Positions 51,215-59,295 of a DNA stretch of 64,000 bases are shown in pieces. Numbering within the stretch: position 1 is the first letter of the stretch; the number at the start of each line of letters is the position of its first letter. The notes beneath the pieces were generated by a model that worked only from the letters and a program-made list of their open reading frames with translations, ran no database searches and was not told the origin of the DNA. Both the position numbers and the translations under genes were made by a program. Origin of the DNA: Methanocella conradii HZ254 (GTDB taxonomy: Archaea > Halobacteriota > Methanocellia > Methanocellales > Methanocellaceae); NCBI RefSeq assembly GCF_000251105.1, contig NC_017034.1, forward strand, positions 2,232,001 to 2,296,000, read 5' to 3'.

Positions 51215-51409
51215 TCACTTTTTTGCCTTGGCCTTTACTCCGAGGACGTTCTTCTTTGAGCGGGCGAGTATGCGGCGCACGAATCCCCTGGAGTCGTATC
51301 TTTGCGCTGGCCCGGGCTTGCTCGCCGTGGATTCTCCCTTCGGGACTAGCCTCATCTGTCCCTTCCTTCCGCGGATCTGGACCCATTCAACGCTTCCGGT
51401 CTTTCCCAT
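51215..51409 (-). CDS. DUF5350-type small basic protein
   Basis: A 64-aa, strongly basic protein (GKTGSVEWVQIRGRKGQMRL near the start, RRILARSKKNVLGVKAKAKK at the end) of a small methanogen family I recall as DUF5350. Composition suggests RNA or ribosome binding, but no function is known. AGGAGGTGATTC upstream of the ATG is a complete match to the 16S rRNA 3' end, pointing to high translation. Confidence 0.75.
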   Translation of the reverse strand: MGKTGSVEWVQIRGRKGQMRLVPKGESTASKPGPAQRYDSRGFVRRILARSKKNVLGVKAKAKK

Positions 51410-51524
51410 GCTGAATCACCTCCTTTGAATAGCATGTACTCGTATTAATATGTTGCGATGGCTGTGCTATTCAGAATTGCCAGCTTAAATTGGTTTATAA
51501 GGCGTTGTTTGGCATGATATAATG

Positions 51525-51685
51525 ATGGACGGATAAATGGTTCTTTTATCTTTGAGGCTGAAGGGGGCTTCGCTTTGCTCTTTACTAGAGCGCTCCGCGC
51601 AGTCACTAGAGCGCTCCGCACGGTCACTAGAGCGCTCCGCGCGGCGCACCCCCTTTAGTCTTTAGAAGTAGAAGATGTGGTGCCA
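51525..51685. repeat. Third locus of the structured repeat family, with 21-bp tandem units
   Basis: The left arm TTTGAGGCTGAAGGGGGCTT (51551-51570) matches the 19.7-kb element. It is followed by three 21-bp tandem units (AGAGCGCTCCGCGCAGTCACT and variants, about 51586-51648), then the imperfect right arm CACCCCCTTTAGTC and the conserved TAGAAGTAGAAGATGTGGTG (51661-51680). The preceding ATGATGGACGGATAAATGGT resembles one degenerate 33-bp unit. The rest of 51410-51798 is AT-rich promoter-like DNA ahead of aIF2-beta. Confidence 0.8.
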
Positions 51686-51798
51686 AACCATATAGAGTTC
51701 TTCCTAAGTAAGAATAATATTCACCAAATATTAAACCAAAACCTTTTTAAACATAATGCAGATTAGACTATTAAAACCGTGACAACAGAAGTGTAAAG

Positions 51799-52416
51799 AT
51801 GGATAATTACGATACCTTATTAAGCAGGGCGGTCTCAAAGACCCCCAGGCTAGAGTCGAGCGGAGAGCGCTTCCAGCTTCCGAAGCTACGGATATTCATA
51901 GAGGGCAGGACCACGGTGTGGGACAACTACGAGGAGGTCCGGGAAAAGCTCAACAGGGACACCGAGCACTTCGGCAAGTTTATACTGCGCGAGCTCGGCA
52001 CCGCGGGCAAGGTCGAGGGCAACCGCATGATATTGCAGGGCCATTTCACGTCTGACGCAATCAACGACCTGGTAAACGAGTACGTGGCCGAGTACGTGAG
52101 GTGCGCCGAGTGTGGCAGGCCGGACACCAGGCTCATCAAGTATGATAGGGTTACGACGCTGAAGTGCGATGCCTGTGGCGCACAGCGCTCGATCCAGAAG
52201 AGGCGTGCACGCGCGGTGTCCAATAAGCCGACGGCTGCCATCGAGGAGGGCAAGGTCTACGAGGTCAAGATTGAGACCACCGGCAAGAAGGGAGATGGCA
52301 TCGCCAGGGTCGATAAGTTCACCATATTCGTGAACGGGGCCAGGCCGGGCGACATCGTCAAGGTCAGGATTAACAAGGTGGACGGCACCAGGGCCTTCGC
52401 TAGCCGGGAACAATGA
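51799..52416 (+). CDS. Translation initiation factor aIF2 beta with C-terminal TRAM domain
   Basis: A 205-aa protein. Residues ~1-135 are aIF2 beta, with the zinc ribbon CAECGRPDTRLI...CDACG; residues ~150-205 form a TRAM domain (VYEVKIETTGKKGDGIARVD...GDIVKVRINKV). aIF2 beta is part of the factor delivering initiator tRNA; TRAM is a small RNA-binding barrel, also found as a single-domain protein in archaea. The fusion is characteristic of a few methanogen groups. Confidence 0.92.
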   Translation: MDNYDTLLSRAVSKTPRLESSGERFQLPKLRIFIEGRTTVWDNYEEVREKLNRDTEHFGKFILRELGTAGKVEGNRMILQGHFTSDAINDLVNEYVAEYVRCAECGRPDTRLIKYDRVTTLKCDACGAQRSIQKRRARAVSNKPTAAIEEGKVYEVKIETTGKKGDGIARVDKFTIFVNGARPGDIVKVRINKVDGTRAFASREQ

Positions 52417-52420
52417 CCTT

Positions 52421-53254
52421 TTAGCACTCTATTTTTATGCCGTACGACCTTTCCGGGTTATCCTTGTGTATTTTATAGAATGCTTCTTCGGGCGCGCCAT
52501 TGCGTATGGCTTCCTTCGTTTTGCGGGGCACAGTCCTGGGGCCCAGGACGGCGCCGGGCCTGCGTGGGTCGTCTATGTAGTCGGTCTCAAGCATGAATCG
52601 CGTGCCCTGGGAGAGCGCTTCCTCTAGCGCCCCCTTTGAGCAGATGACGGATGGGAAGACGTTGAGGGACTCACACTCCTTCACCAAAGGAGGGGAGAAG
52701 TGCTTTATCACCCTGTGGGGCGGCATTCCCGCCTGCTTAGCGATATCTGATATGCTCTTCATCGTCTCCGGCTCGCTCTCGGTGTGGAGCTGTATTGCGC
52801 AGCCCTTCTCCCTGCAGAGCTCCATGGCGTATCGCATGAGGTCGTTCGAGGCCTTCCAGAGGTCGCCGGCTACGGGGTAGTGTGGCCTGCCGCTCTTGAT
52901 CGCCACCGCCTTGCCTTCGGCCACATATTCCGCAGCGATTTCCAGTCCATCTTTGACGATGGCGTAAGCCTTTTCCATGCCCATGGATTCCGCCAGCCCT
53001 ATGAATTCGGCAGGGTGGACGCCAACGACGGCATAAGCCTTAACGTGCTCGCTGGCACGCCTCGCCGCCTCCACGGTGATGTCATAGGCCACCCGGAAAT
53101 CATCGCCCCTCATGACCTTTAGCCCCAGCTCGCCAGCGGGCAGCGACACGATGAAGACGTGAGTGCCGCCTGCATTCCTGAACTCCTTTATGGCCTCCAC
53201 CCCCCTGCCACCAATGATGTTAATGTGCATATGGTCATCAGTTATAGGCAACAA
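52421..53254 (-). CDS. TatD-related metal-dependent hydrolase
   Basis: A 277-aa TIM-barrel hydrolase of the archaeal TatD-like group. Metal ligands are visible: DDHMHI, GVHPAEF, IQLHTES, IKHFS and ETDYIDDPRRPG. Proteins of this family are DNases or related phosphodiesterases. It converges with aIF2-beta, four bases apart, and its neighbours give no clue to its substrate. Confidence 0.82.
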   Translation of the reverse strand: MLPITDDHMHINIIGGRGVEAIKEFRNAGGTHVFIVSLPAGELGLKVMRGDDFRVAYDITVEAARRASEHVKAYAVVGVHPAEFIGLAESMGMEKAYAIVKDGLEIAAEYVAEGKAVAIKSGRPHYPVAGDLWKASNDLMRYAMELCREKGCAIQLHTESEPETMKSISDIAKQAGMPPHRVIKHFSPPLVKECESLNVFPSVICSKGALEEALSQGTRFMLETDYIDDPRRPGAVLGPRTVPRKTKEAIRNGAPEEAFYKIHKDNPERSYGIKIEC

Positions 53255-53364
53255 TTTTCGCCACCCAGGCTCATTCTAATCCGTCCTGGCCCATAAAAAT
53301 TCCCTTCACAAAAGCTATTTACCGTATCTAGCCCATATAAGCAAAAGAAGGAAGATTGGTAACA

Positions 53365-54486
53365 TTGGCTCAGACAGGCGAAAGCCTCGCCATCGTGAAA
53401 GGCAAGCTCTGCTTCTTCGTGGCATTCGACACCGGCGGAGAGGTGGACAAGGCGACGCTATCTAACGTTTTCAAGGTACAGGCAGGGCCGGAATATAACA
53501 AGCCCGTTGAGGTGACGTTCGGGGCGGTAACGGGCCTCATCGTCTCAGAGGAGACGAACAAGATTTGCGGCGTGCTATCCCAGGCGGACGTGTTCGCCAT
53601 GGGCGTTGGGATCATCCGCCTCGAGTTCGATATCCCGGAGGGCATGACCGTCCAGGACATCATCCTCGCCATGCACGTAAACGGCGTATTCGTAGACGGC
53701 CTTGACCTGAACTCGTACGTGAGCAGGAAGATCGGCGAGGTCAGGGAACAGCTCAGAGGTTATGTGAGGGTCAAGGCGTATTTCGCCCCGACCCGGAAGT
53801 ATAGCATGCTTAAGCTGGATAAATACACGCCGCCGCTAGACCAGGCTGGATTGAAGGCCCAGTATGGCGAGGAGATAACCCGATTCCTGTCCGGCGAGTC
53901 CTCCCCGAGGAGGCTGCACGGCAAGGAGATAGCCGATAAGCTCTCCCACGATATCTCCTACTATGATGAGGACCTTTTTTTAGTCTCGTATGAGGCGGCT
54001 TTTGTGAAGGGATGTGATGACTATTTTAACGAGCTGAGGCTTTACCTCGAGCTGGCCCAGGCTCTTGCGTTCCTGTATCACGTCTACGACTGGAGGATAG
54101 ATGCGGAGATCTCGCAGGCGTTTAAGGCGATAAAGGATTACCAGAGCATGTCTCTCGTAGGCCAGCTTTTCGGCCAGTCCACACGGCGCCTTGAAAAGGC
54201 GCTGCTCAAGGTGAGCGAGATAAAGCTCGACATCCTGGACAACCTCGAAGACCTGATGAACCCCCTGAAGCTGACCTCAGACTGGTATTATCAGGGAGCT
54301 TATGACCACCTTATACGCATCCTGAAGGTGAAAGAGTATGAGAACGTGGTCACGCAGAAGATAGACGCCCTCGAGGACCTTTATTCCACGGCGCAGGAGC
54401 TGTCGTATAGCAAGACGCTCCTCATCGCCGAGGTGGTCGTGATATTGCTCATCGCCTTCGAGGTCATCGCCTTCCTGCCCCATTAA
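53365..54486 (+). CDS. RMD1/YagE (DUF155)-type protein with C-terminal anchor
   Basis: A ~373-aa protein. The C-terminal half fits the DUF155/RMD1 family: LEKALLKVSEIKLDILDNLE, TSDWYYQGAYDHLIRILKVK, IDALEDLYSTAQELSYSKTL and a final membrane helix (LLIAEVVVILLIAFEVIAF). RMD1-type proteins are found in mitochondria and some microbes, with unclear function. TTG 53365 is preferred to TTG 53356 because GGAAG is ten rather than one base away. Its 3' end overlaps the next, opposite gene by four bases. Confidence 0.7.
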   Translation: MAQTGESLAIVKGKLCFFVAFDTGGEVDKATLSNVFKVQAGPEYNKPVEVTFGAVTGLIVSEETNKICGVLSQADVFAMGVGIIRLEFDIPEGMTVQDIILAMHVNGVFVDGLDLNSYVSRKIGEVREQLRGYVRVKAYFAPTRKYSMLKLDKYTPPLDQAGLKAQYGEEITRFLSGESSPRRLHGKEIADKLSHDISYYDEDLFLVSYEAAFVKGCDDYFNELRLYLELAQALAFLYHVYDWRIDAEISQAFKAIKDYQSMSLVGQLFGQSTRRLEKALLKVSEIKLDILDNLEDLMNPLKLTSDWYYQGAYDHLIRILKVKEYENVVTQKIDALEDLYSTAQELSYSKTLLIAEVVVILLIAFEVIAFLPH

Positions 54487-54824
54487 ACCGGGCGCTGGAG
54501 CGATTCGTCTATTTTTTTGATCGCAGACGCTACCGGCATTGCCAGTCCGGGCGGGGCGTGGCCCTTGAAATTTTCAAGGCTTTTTCTCATAAGGTGGAGG
54601 TCCTCTCTCGTTATCAATATGGCCTGGCCGGGCTTGAAAATCGGTATGGTGTTTTTGATGAGCAGCATGTCGTCCGCCTTTGTCTCCTGCATCGCCACCT
54701 CCTCAAGCGTGCCGGCGGCAGCCTCGTCCAGCAATCGCTCCTCGAGGCTGGACTGGGCGGTGCAAGCCTGGCTTAGCGCCTCCAGCTCTTCCGCGCTAAA
54801 AGATATCCTGTAGAATACGGGCAT
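54483..54824 (-). CDS. Hypothetical 113-aa protein
   Basis: Not recognised. The product is mostly helical and acidic, without signal peptide or membrane helix (ISFSAEELEALSQACTAQSS; LHLMRKSLENFKGHAPPGLA). Its place just before the hydrogenase protease gene on the same strand, 47 bases away, is the only context. Codon use is ordinary for the window, so it is likely a real gene. Confidence 0.5.
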   Translation of the reverse strand: MPVFYRISFSAEELEALSQACTAQSSLEERLLDEAAAGTLEEVAMQETKADDMLLIKNTIPIFKPGQAILITREDLHLMRKSLENFKGHAPPGLAMPVASAIKKIDESLQRPV

Positions 54825-54870
54825 AAATGAGAATATAAAAGACGCTATGATAAATCTTGGGGGCTAAAAA

Positions 54871-55329
54871 TCATTTATATATCTCTTTGAGCACCAGGTC
54901 GATAACCTCTGGCATGGCCGCCTCAACCTCAGGCGTTAGCTCTTTCGTAAACTCGGCAACCCGTCTCACCTCGACGCCTATGATCACGACCTCCTCGGGC
55001 ATCTTTTGCACGAGCCTGCCCACGTTGAGCGTATCAACCAGGTTGAGGTCATGCAGCGAGAGCATGAACATGCTGGAAGGCGGAAGCTCCTTATCAGTGA
55101 ACCGGTAAACGGTCCCCGGGGGCTCATTACCGGTCTGCACGGCATCGATGATTATTACCCTGTCGGCATCCTCTATCCAGCTCAATATAGCCAGGCCGCC
55201 GACTCCAGCGTCGATGACCTCAACGCCGGGCGGCAATTCCATAGCCTGCAGCTTCTCGATGACGCGTATGCCGATGCCGTCGTCCCCAACCAGGACGTTC
55301 CCGCAGCCTAAAACCTTAACCTTTTTCAT
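54871..55329 (-). CDS. Hydrogenase maturation protease (M52 family)
   Basis: A 152-aa endopeptidase that trims the large subunit of a NiFe hydrogenase after nickel insertion. The opening VLGCGNVLVGDDGIGIRVIE has the metal-binding Asp/Glu, and VIDAGVGGLAILSWIEDADR and IIIDAVQTGNEPPG complete the pattern. The ATG overlaps the pyrH stop (ATGA). Which hydrogenase it serves is not shown; none is in the window. Confidence 0.88.
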   Translation of the reverse strand: MKKVKVLGCGNVLVGDDGIGIRVIEKLQAMELPPGVEVIDAGVGGLAILSWIEDADRVIIIDAVQTGNEPPGTVYRFTDKELPPSSMFMLSLHDLNLVDTLNVGRLVQKMPEEVVIIGVEVRRVAEFTKELTPEVEAAMPEVIDLVLKEIYK

Positions 55330-55997
55330 TTTATGAGAGTCCCTATTGGCTTTCCATTCACAGCGTCGATGATATTCTTCGGCTCATGGCCGTTGACGAC
55401 TATCATGGGTATGCGAGAGCGCTTTATGATCTGGGCGCCGAGCATGTCGAAAATATTGTTGGCCCCGGCGGTCATCTCCATCTTCGTGACGAGCTCCAGC
55501 AGCTCCTGCGGGGTCATCCGGTCGATCTTCCTTGCATCCTTATCCACCCTTGGATCGGCGGTATACACCCCGTCCACCGATGTGGTCCGTATTAGTAGGT
55601 CCGCGTGCACGTATTCCGCCAGGATAGCCGCCACCGCGTCGGTCGTCTGGCCGGGCTGCACGCCGCCCATGATTACTATCTTGCCGGAGTACATGGCAAG
55701 GTTCGCCTCCTGGTAGTCGTGGGGAGGCTCAGGGTAAGCCGCATCATCCATAGCCGAGATGAGGAGCCTGGCGTTGAGCCGGGACACGCCTATCCCTATA
55801 AGGTCTCTTAAGGCATTGCTGGCCTTGAGCTCTTTTGAGACGTTTATGTATTCCCTGGCCGGCGTCCCGCCGCCGACCACGACGAGTACGGTATGGTCTT
55901 TCGCCAGCGATTTTATCACTTCAGCGTAACCCCTGAATCGCCTGGCCTCCAGGCTCGGCGCTATTGCGGAGCCGCCGACTTTTATGACGATTCTCAT
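55326..55997 (-). CDS. pyrH: Uridylate kinase (archaeal PyrH)
   Basis: A 223-aa amino-acid-kinase-fold enzyme phosphorylating UMP. The opening RIVIKVGGSAIAPSLEARRF, the glycine-rich VVVGGGTPAREYI, TTSVDGVYTADPRVDKDARK and MTAGANNIFDMLGAQIIKRS are typical of the archaeal form. ATG 55997 with AGGA upstream is chosen over the frame to 56024. First gene of a pair with the hydrogenase protease. Confidence 0.93.
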   Translation of the reverse strand: MRIVIKVGGSAIAPSLEARRFRGYAEVIKSLAKDHTVLVVVGGGTPAREYINVSKELKASNALRDLIGIGVSRLNARLLISAMDDAAYPEPPHDYQEANLAMYSGKIVIMGGVQPGQTTDAVAAILAEYVHADLLIRTTSVDGVYTADPRVDKDARKIDRMTPQELLELVTKMEMTAGANNIFDMLGAQIIKRSRIPMIVVNGHEPKNIIDAVNGKPIGTLIK

Positions 55998-56207
55998 GGC
56001 TATCCTGTGCCTTAAATGTATCATTCAATACTAAAACGTTTCGATGCGTATGCTTCAAAGGAATTTAAGAGATAACTTTTTTATAAAGAAGGGAGCGCTG
56101 GCCGCTCCCTTAAAAGACCGGTCGGAGGTGGCTCCGCTATCAGGAAGCCGTATACTGGGAAGGCACGGCCTGGCTAACCAACCCCATGCCAGCGCCCTTT
56201 TCCTGGC
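55998..56207 (-). terminator. Hairpin-rich 3' region of the Val/Pro-rich secreted protein gene
   Basis: Read on the minus strand after the stop at 56208: a GGGCGCTGGC segment, CGGAG-CCAC-CTCCG (56122-56135) followed by GACCGGTCTTTT, and the 7-bp stem GGGAGCG/CGCTCCC (56091-56109) followed by TTCTTT. The last looks like a terminator. GCGCTGGC at 56095-56102 could also pair with GCCAGCGC at 56188-56195 to close a ~100-nt structure. Confidence 0.5.
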
Positions 56208-56639
56208 CTATGCCGCCACTTTAGACAGGCCGCCAATCCCTCCACCACCAAGAGGCACAGTATAGACCTGTGGAACCATCGTGGTGACAGGCACGGAAGA
56301 CTGGACCGGAACTGTCACGGGAACGGTCATGCTACTAAGGGCTGGCCTGACATAAGGCACGGCAATCGTCTCAGGCACAACCACCACCCTCGGGACGGTC
56401 ACAGGACATGCGTCCTGAACGGGCACAGTCACAGGAACCTGCTGAGGAACCGTGGCAGTCGTTATGACCGGCACCTCCGTGGTAACCGGGACGTTACACG
56501 ATACGGTGGCTACACAATCCTGCGGCGCACCGTACGCCACCGGGCCGCCACAGCCAAACTGGGCCGAGGATGGCAGGGCGACGAGCGCCACTGAAAGCAG
56601 TATGAACACTGCCATCAAAACCTTGTAAACCATCTTCAT
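56208..56639 (-). CDS. Secreted Val/Pro/Thr-rich protein
   Basis: Function unknown. The 143-aa product has a signal peptide (VLMAVFILLSVALVALPSSA, cleaved after AxA-like SSA), then many short V-P-V-T and T-V-P units (for example VPVTVPVQDACPVTVPRVVV) and ends GGGGIGGLSK. Such Val/Pro repeats are typical of extended or adhesive surface proteins. Four cysteines lie in the first half. It is monocistronic, with no homologue-like domain visible. Confidence 0.6.
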   Translation of the reverse strand: MKMVYKVLMAVFILLSVALVALPSSAQFGCGGPVAYGAPQDCVATVSCNVPVTTEVPVITTATVPQQVPVTVPVQDACPVTVPRVVVVPETIAVPYVRPALSSMTVPVTVPVQSSVPVTTMVPQVYTVPLGGGGIGGLSKVAA

Positions 56640-56955
56640 AACTACACCCCCTATTTACGATAGAACAATCCTCTCAAATAATTATAAAAATTACCATATG
56701 AAAAAATGCCATTAGGCCTTTTTTATGATAAAAAGAAGCAATATGGCCTTTAAATAGTAAAAGGAGCTTAAATGTAAGCCTGTATTACCATTTAATGCTT
56801 ATATGGCCTGTTTAGCTTTAGATAATTATTATAAGGCGGGTAATCATAGGGCTGACGGCTTTACGGTCAATGCTAACGGACAGTGGCGCTGAATGATATG
56901 GCCGCCAGCCTTCTGGACTAACCTTTTTATACATACGTCTCAACATATCTCTTGA
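56640..56955. other. AT-rich intergenic region before the rhomboid gene
   Basis: No gene. ATATGGCCTTT-like motifs recur (near 56752 and 56800), and TTTTTATACAT (56928-56938) is a TATA box for the rhomboid gene, placing transcription start at about its ATG, so the message may be leaderless. Confidence 0.5.
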
Positions 56956-57741
56956 ATGCCAGAGAACAGATGTGACATATGTGGCGCATACGAGCTTTTG
57001 CCATTTAAGTGTAAGTATTGTAATGGCACGTTTTGCGCCGCCCACCGGCTCCCGGAGAGCCACGACTGCCCCGGGCTAAAGATGCTCAAGCAGCGCCCAA
57101 TCGGCGAGGTAAAATCCGCTGCAAGGCGTAAGGCCCAGATAAAGATGCCCGCTAAGCTGCCATACGAAGGGAATTATGCGTATATCATCATCGGCATAAC
57201 GGTTTTAGTATTCATATTACAGCTTTTACTGGATCCATGGCTCACGGGCCTGTTTGACCTCAGCATGGGCTCGCTGCTATCCAGGCCCTGGGGGCTTGTG
57301 ACGAGCATGTTCCTGCACGCAGGGCTAGCGCACCTGTTCTTCAACATGCTGGCGCTTTTCTTCTTCGGGCCCCTGCTCGAGCGCAGGATAGAGAGCAAGG
57401 GCTTTTTAGCCCTCTACTTCGGAAGCGGCATCCTGGCGGGGCTTGTACAGGTCTTCATATTCCCGACGTCTGCCGTGATCGGGGCTAGCGGGGCGATATT
57501 CGGGGTGCTGGGCGCCCTTACTGTGCTCATGCCTGACCTGACCGTCATACTATACTTCGTGCCGCTGAAGATGGTGTACGTGACGATATTGTTCGCCATA
57601 CTCGACCTTTACCCAATGCTGACTGGCACGCCGGACGGGATAGCCCACGCCGCCCACCTGACGGGGCTGGCGGCAGGGCTGGCGGCAGGCTTCTGGTACA
57701 GGGAGAGGTATAGGGTTAGGAACGCGCGCTGGCAGGTGTAG
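56956..57741 (+). CDS. Rhomboid protease with AN1-type zinc finger
   Basis: A 261-aa protein. Residues 6-38 form an AN1-like zinc finger (CDICGAYELLPFKCKYCNGT, FCAAHRLPESHDC). Six membrane helices follow with the rhomboid catalytic pair: Ser178 in IGASGAIFG and His234 in IAHAAHLTG. Rhomboids cut membrane proteins within the bilayer; the finger probably binds a protein partner or substrate. The gene is single, 40 bases ahead of birA. Confidence 0.9.
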   Translation: MPENRCDICGAYELLPFKCKYCNGTFCAAHRLPESHDCPGLKMLKQRPIGEVKSAARRKAQIKMPAKLPYEGNYAYIIIGITVLVFILQLLLDPWLTGLFDLSMGSLLSRPWGLVTSMFLHAGLAHLFFNMLALFFFGPLLERRIESKGFLALYFGSGILAGLVQVFIFPTSAVIGASGAIFGVLGALTVLMPDLTVILYFVPLKMVYVTILFAILDLYPMLTGTPDGIAHAAHLTGLAAGLAAGFWYRERYRVRNARWQV

Positions 57742-57782
57742 AACGCTAAATATATAATTCTCCAGGATTCCTTACTATAGAG

Positions 57783-58736
57783 ATGACCAAGGAAAAGATA
57801 CTGCGTATACTAAGGGAGTCGGGCGATTATATTTCTGGCGAATCGCTGGCCGACATGCTCGGCGTTTCCAGGGCTGCCGTGTGGAAACATGTCCACATGC
57901 TCATTAAGGATGGCTACAGGATAGACGTGGTCCAGGGCAAAGGATACCGGCTGATGAGCGTGCCGGATTTGCTCTACCCTTCTGAGGTCAGGTATGGGCT
58001 GCAGACGAGGCTGCTTGGCAAAAATATAGTACACTTTAAGACGACCCCCTCCACCATTATCGTGGCAAGGCAGCTAGCAGAGCATGGGGCAGAGGAGGGC
58101 ACCACAGTCATAGCGGAAATGCAGACGCAGGGCAAAGGTAGGCTTGGCCGGAAATTCGTGACGCCGCCGGGAGGGCTGTGGATGTCGATCATACTCAGGC
58201 CACAGATAGACCCTATGCACGCCCCAAATATTACCCTGCTTGCCGCCGTATCAGTTACTAAAGCGCTCCGCAGGGTGGGGCTCGAGGCGGCCATAAAGTG
58301 GCCGAACGATGTCCTGGTAAATGGCAAGAAGATTTGCGGCATCCTTACGGAGATGAGCGCCGAGACCGATGCCGTGAACTACATCATCTTGAGCATAGGC
58401 GTCAACGTCAATAACGAGGTGCCGCTGGAAACCGCCACTACGATGAAGGCGGAGCTTGGCCGTGAGGTGGACCGGGTAAAGTTCATGCAGTCGCTCCTGG
58501 AGACGCTGGAAGCGGATTATCTCAGGTTTAAGGAGGAAGGCTTCACTCCCATATTGTGGAGCTGGCGCCGCTACTCGGATACGCTCGGCCGCCCGGTGGA
58601 GGTTACTTACCAGGACGAGATGGTCACCGGGGTGGCGCAGGACGTGGACGAGGACGGCTCGCTCCTCGTGAAGACGCGAGACGGCTCGATAAGAAAGATC
58701 GTGTCTGGCGATTGCAGGCACCTCCGGAGCCTATAA
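57783..58736 (+). CDS. birA: Biotin protein ligase/repressor BirA
   Basis: A 317-aa bifunctional BirA. The N-terminal winged helix (SLADMLGVSRAAVWKHVHML, residues ~18-40) binds DNA; the catalytic domain has QGKGRLGRKFVTPPGGLWMS (biotinyl-AMP loop) and KWPNDVLVNGKKICGIL; the SH3-like C-terminal part follows. It makes biotinyl-AMP and attaches biotin to carboxylases, and with biotin bound should repress bioY through the operator at 58741-58771, directly after its own stop. Confidence 0.93.
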   Translation: MTKEKILRILRESGDYISGESLADMLGVSRAAVWKHVHMLIKDGYRIDVVQGKGYRLMSVPDLLYPSEVRYGLQTRLLGKNIVHFKTTPSTIIVARQLAEHGAEEGTTVIAEMQTQGKGRLGRKFVTPPGGLWMSIILRPQIDPMHAPNITLLAAVSVTKALRRVGLEAAIKWPNDVLVNGKKICGILTEMSAETDAVNYIILSIGVNVNNEVPLETATTMKAELGREVDRVKFMQSLLETLEADYLRFKEEGFTPILWSWRRYSDTLGRPVEVTYQDEMVTGVAQDVDEDGSLLVKTRDGSIRKIVSGDCRHLRSL

Positions 58737-58740
58737 ATAC
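58733..58740 (+). promoter_or_regulatory. TATA box of the bioY-ecf operon
   Basis: TATAAATA overlaps the birA stop codon and predicts a start of transcription near 58762, within the BirA operator, nine bases before the bioY ATG. Confidence 0.7.
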
Positions 58741-58771
58741 TTGTAAACCCTATATTTTTTGGGGTTTACAA
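58741..58771. promoter_or_regulatory. BirA operator of bioY
   Basis: TTGTAAACCC (58741-58750) and GGGTTTACAA (58762-58771) are perfect inverted arms, 11 bp apart, matching the bacterial BirA box half-site TTGTAAACC. The second arm ends on the A of the bioY start codon, so binding would block the promoter. Confidence 0.85.
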
Positions 58772-59295
58772 TGGATAGGGTCAAAAGCCTCGTATATGCG
58801 GCGTTGTTCGCCGCACTGACGGCAGTTTCGGCGTGGGTAGTGATACCATTGCCATACGTGCCGATAACGCTTCAGACGTTTTTTGTCATGCTTTCCGGGG
58901 CAGTGCTAGGGCCGTATTTCGGGGCGCTATCTATGATAGCATACCTGATTTTAGGGTCTGTGGGGCTGCCCGTATTCGCCAGGGGCCAGGCCGGGCTTGG
59001 CGTGCTCGTCGGGCCGACGGGTGGATACCTTATCGGCTTCGTGCTGGGCGCCGTCGTCAGCGGAGCTATCGTGAGAATGCGTAAAAACCAGGGGACTTTA
59101 TGGTACGCTCTTGCGATGGCCGCCGGAGCTCTCGTCATCTATGCGTGTGGAGTGGCACAGCTCTCGGTGGTATTACACATGCCCATCGACAGGGCTGCCA
59201 TAGTGGGCGTGCTTCCTTTTATCCCAGGCGACGTTCTCAAGATAGCTGCCGCTTCAATCGTGGCAAAAAGGCTGGACGGAGAGGCAAGGCGTTGA
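58771..59295 (+). CDS. bioY: Biotin transporter substrate-binding protein BioY
   Basis: A 174-aa membrane protein, the S component of an ECF transporter. BioY features are PLPYVPITLQTFFVMLSGAV, ILGSVGLPVFARGQAGLGVL and GPTGGYLIGFVLGA. It captures biotin and works with the EcfA-EcfA-EcfT module encoded next. ATG 58771 is taken as start because it follows the operator; a TTG at 58759 would lie inside it. Its stop overlaps the ecfA TTG (TTGA). Confidence 0.93.
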   Translation: MDRVKSLVYAALFAALTAVSAWVVIPLPYVPITLQTFFVMLSGAVLGPYFGALSMIAYLILGSVGLPVFARGQAGLGVLVGPTGGYLIGFVLGAVVSGAIVRMRKNQGTLWYALAMAAGALVIYACGVAQLSVVLHMPIDRAAIVGVLPFIPGDVLKIAAASIVAKRLDGEARR

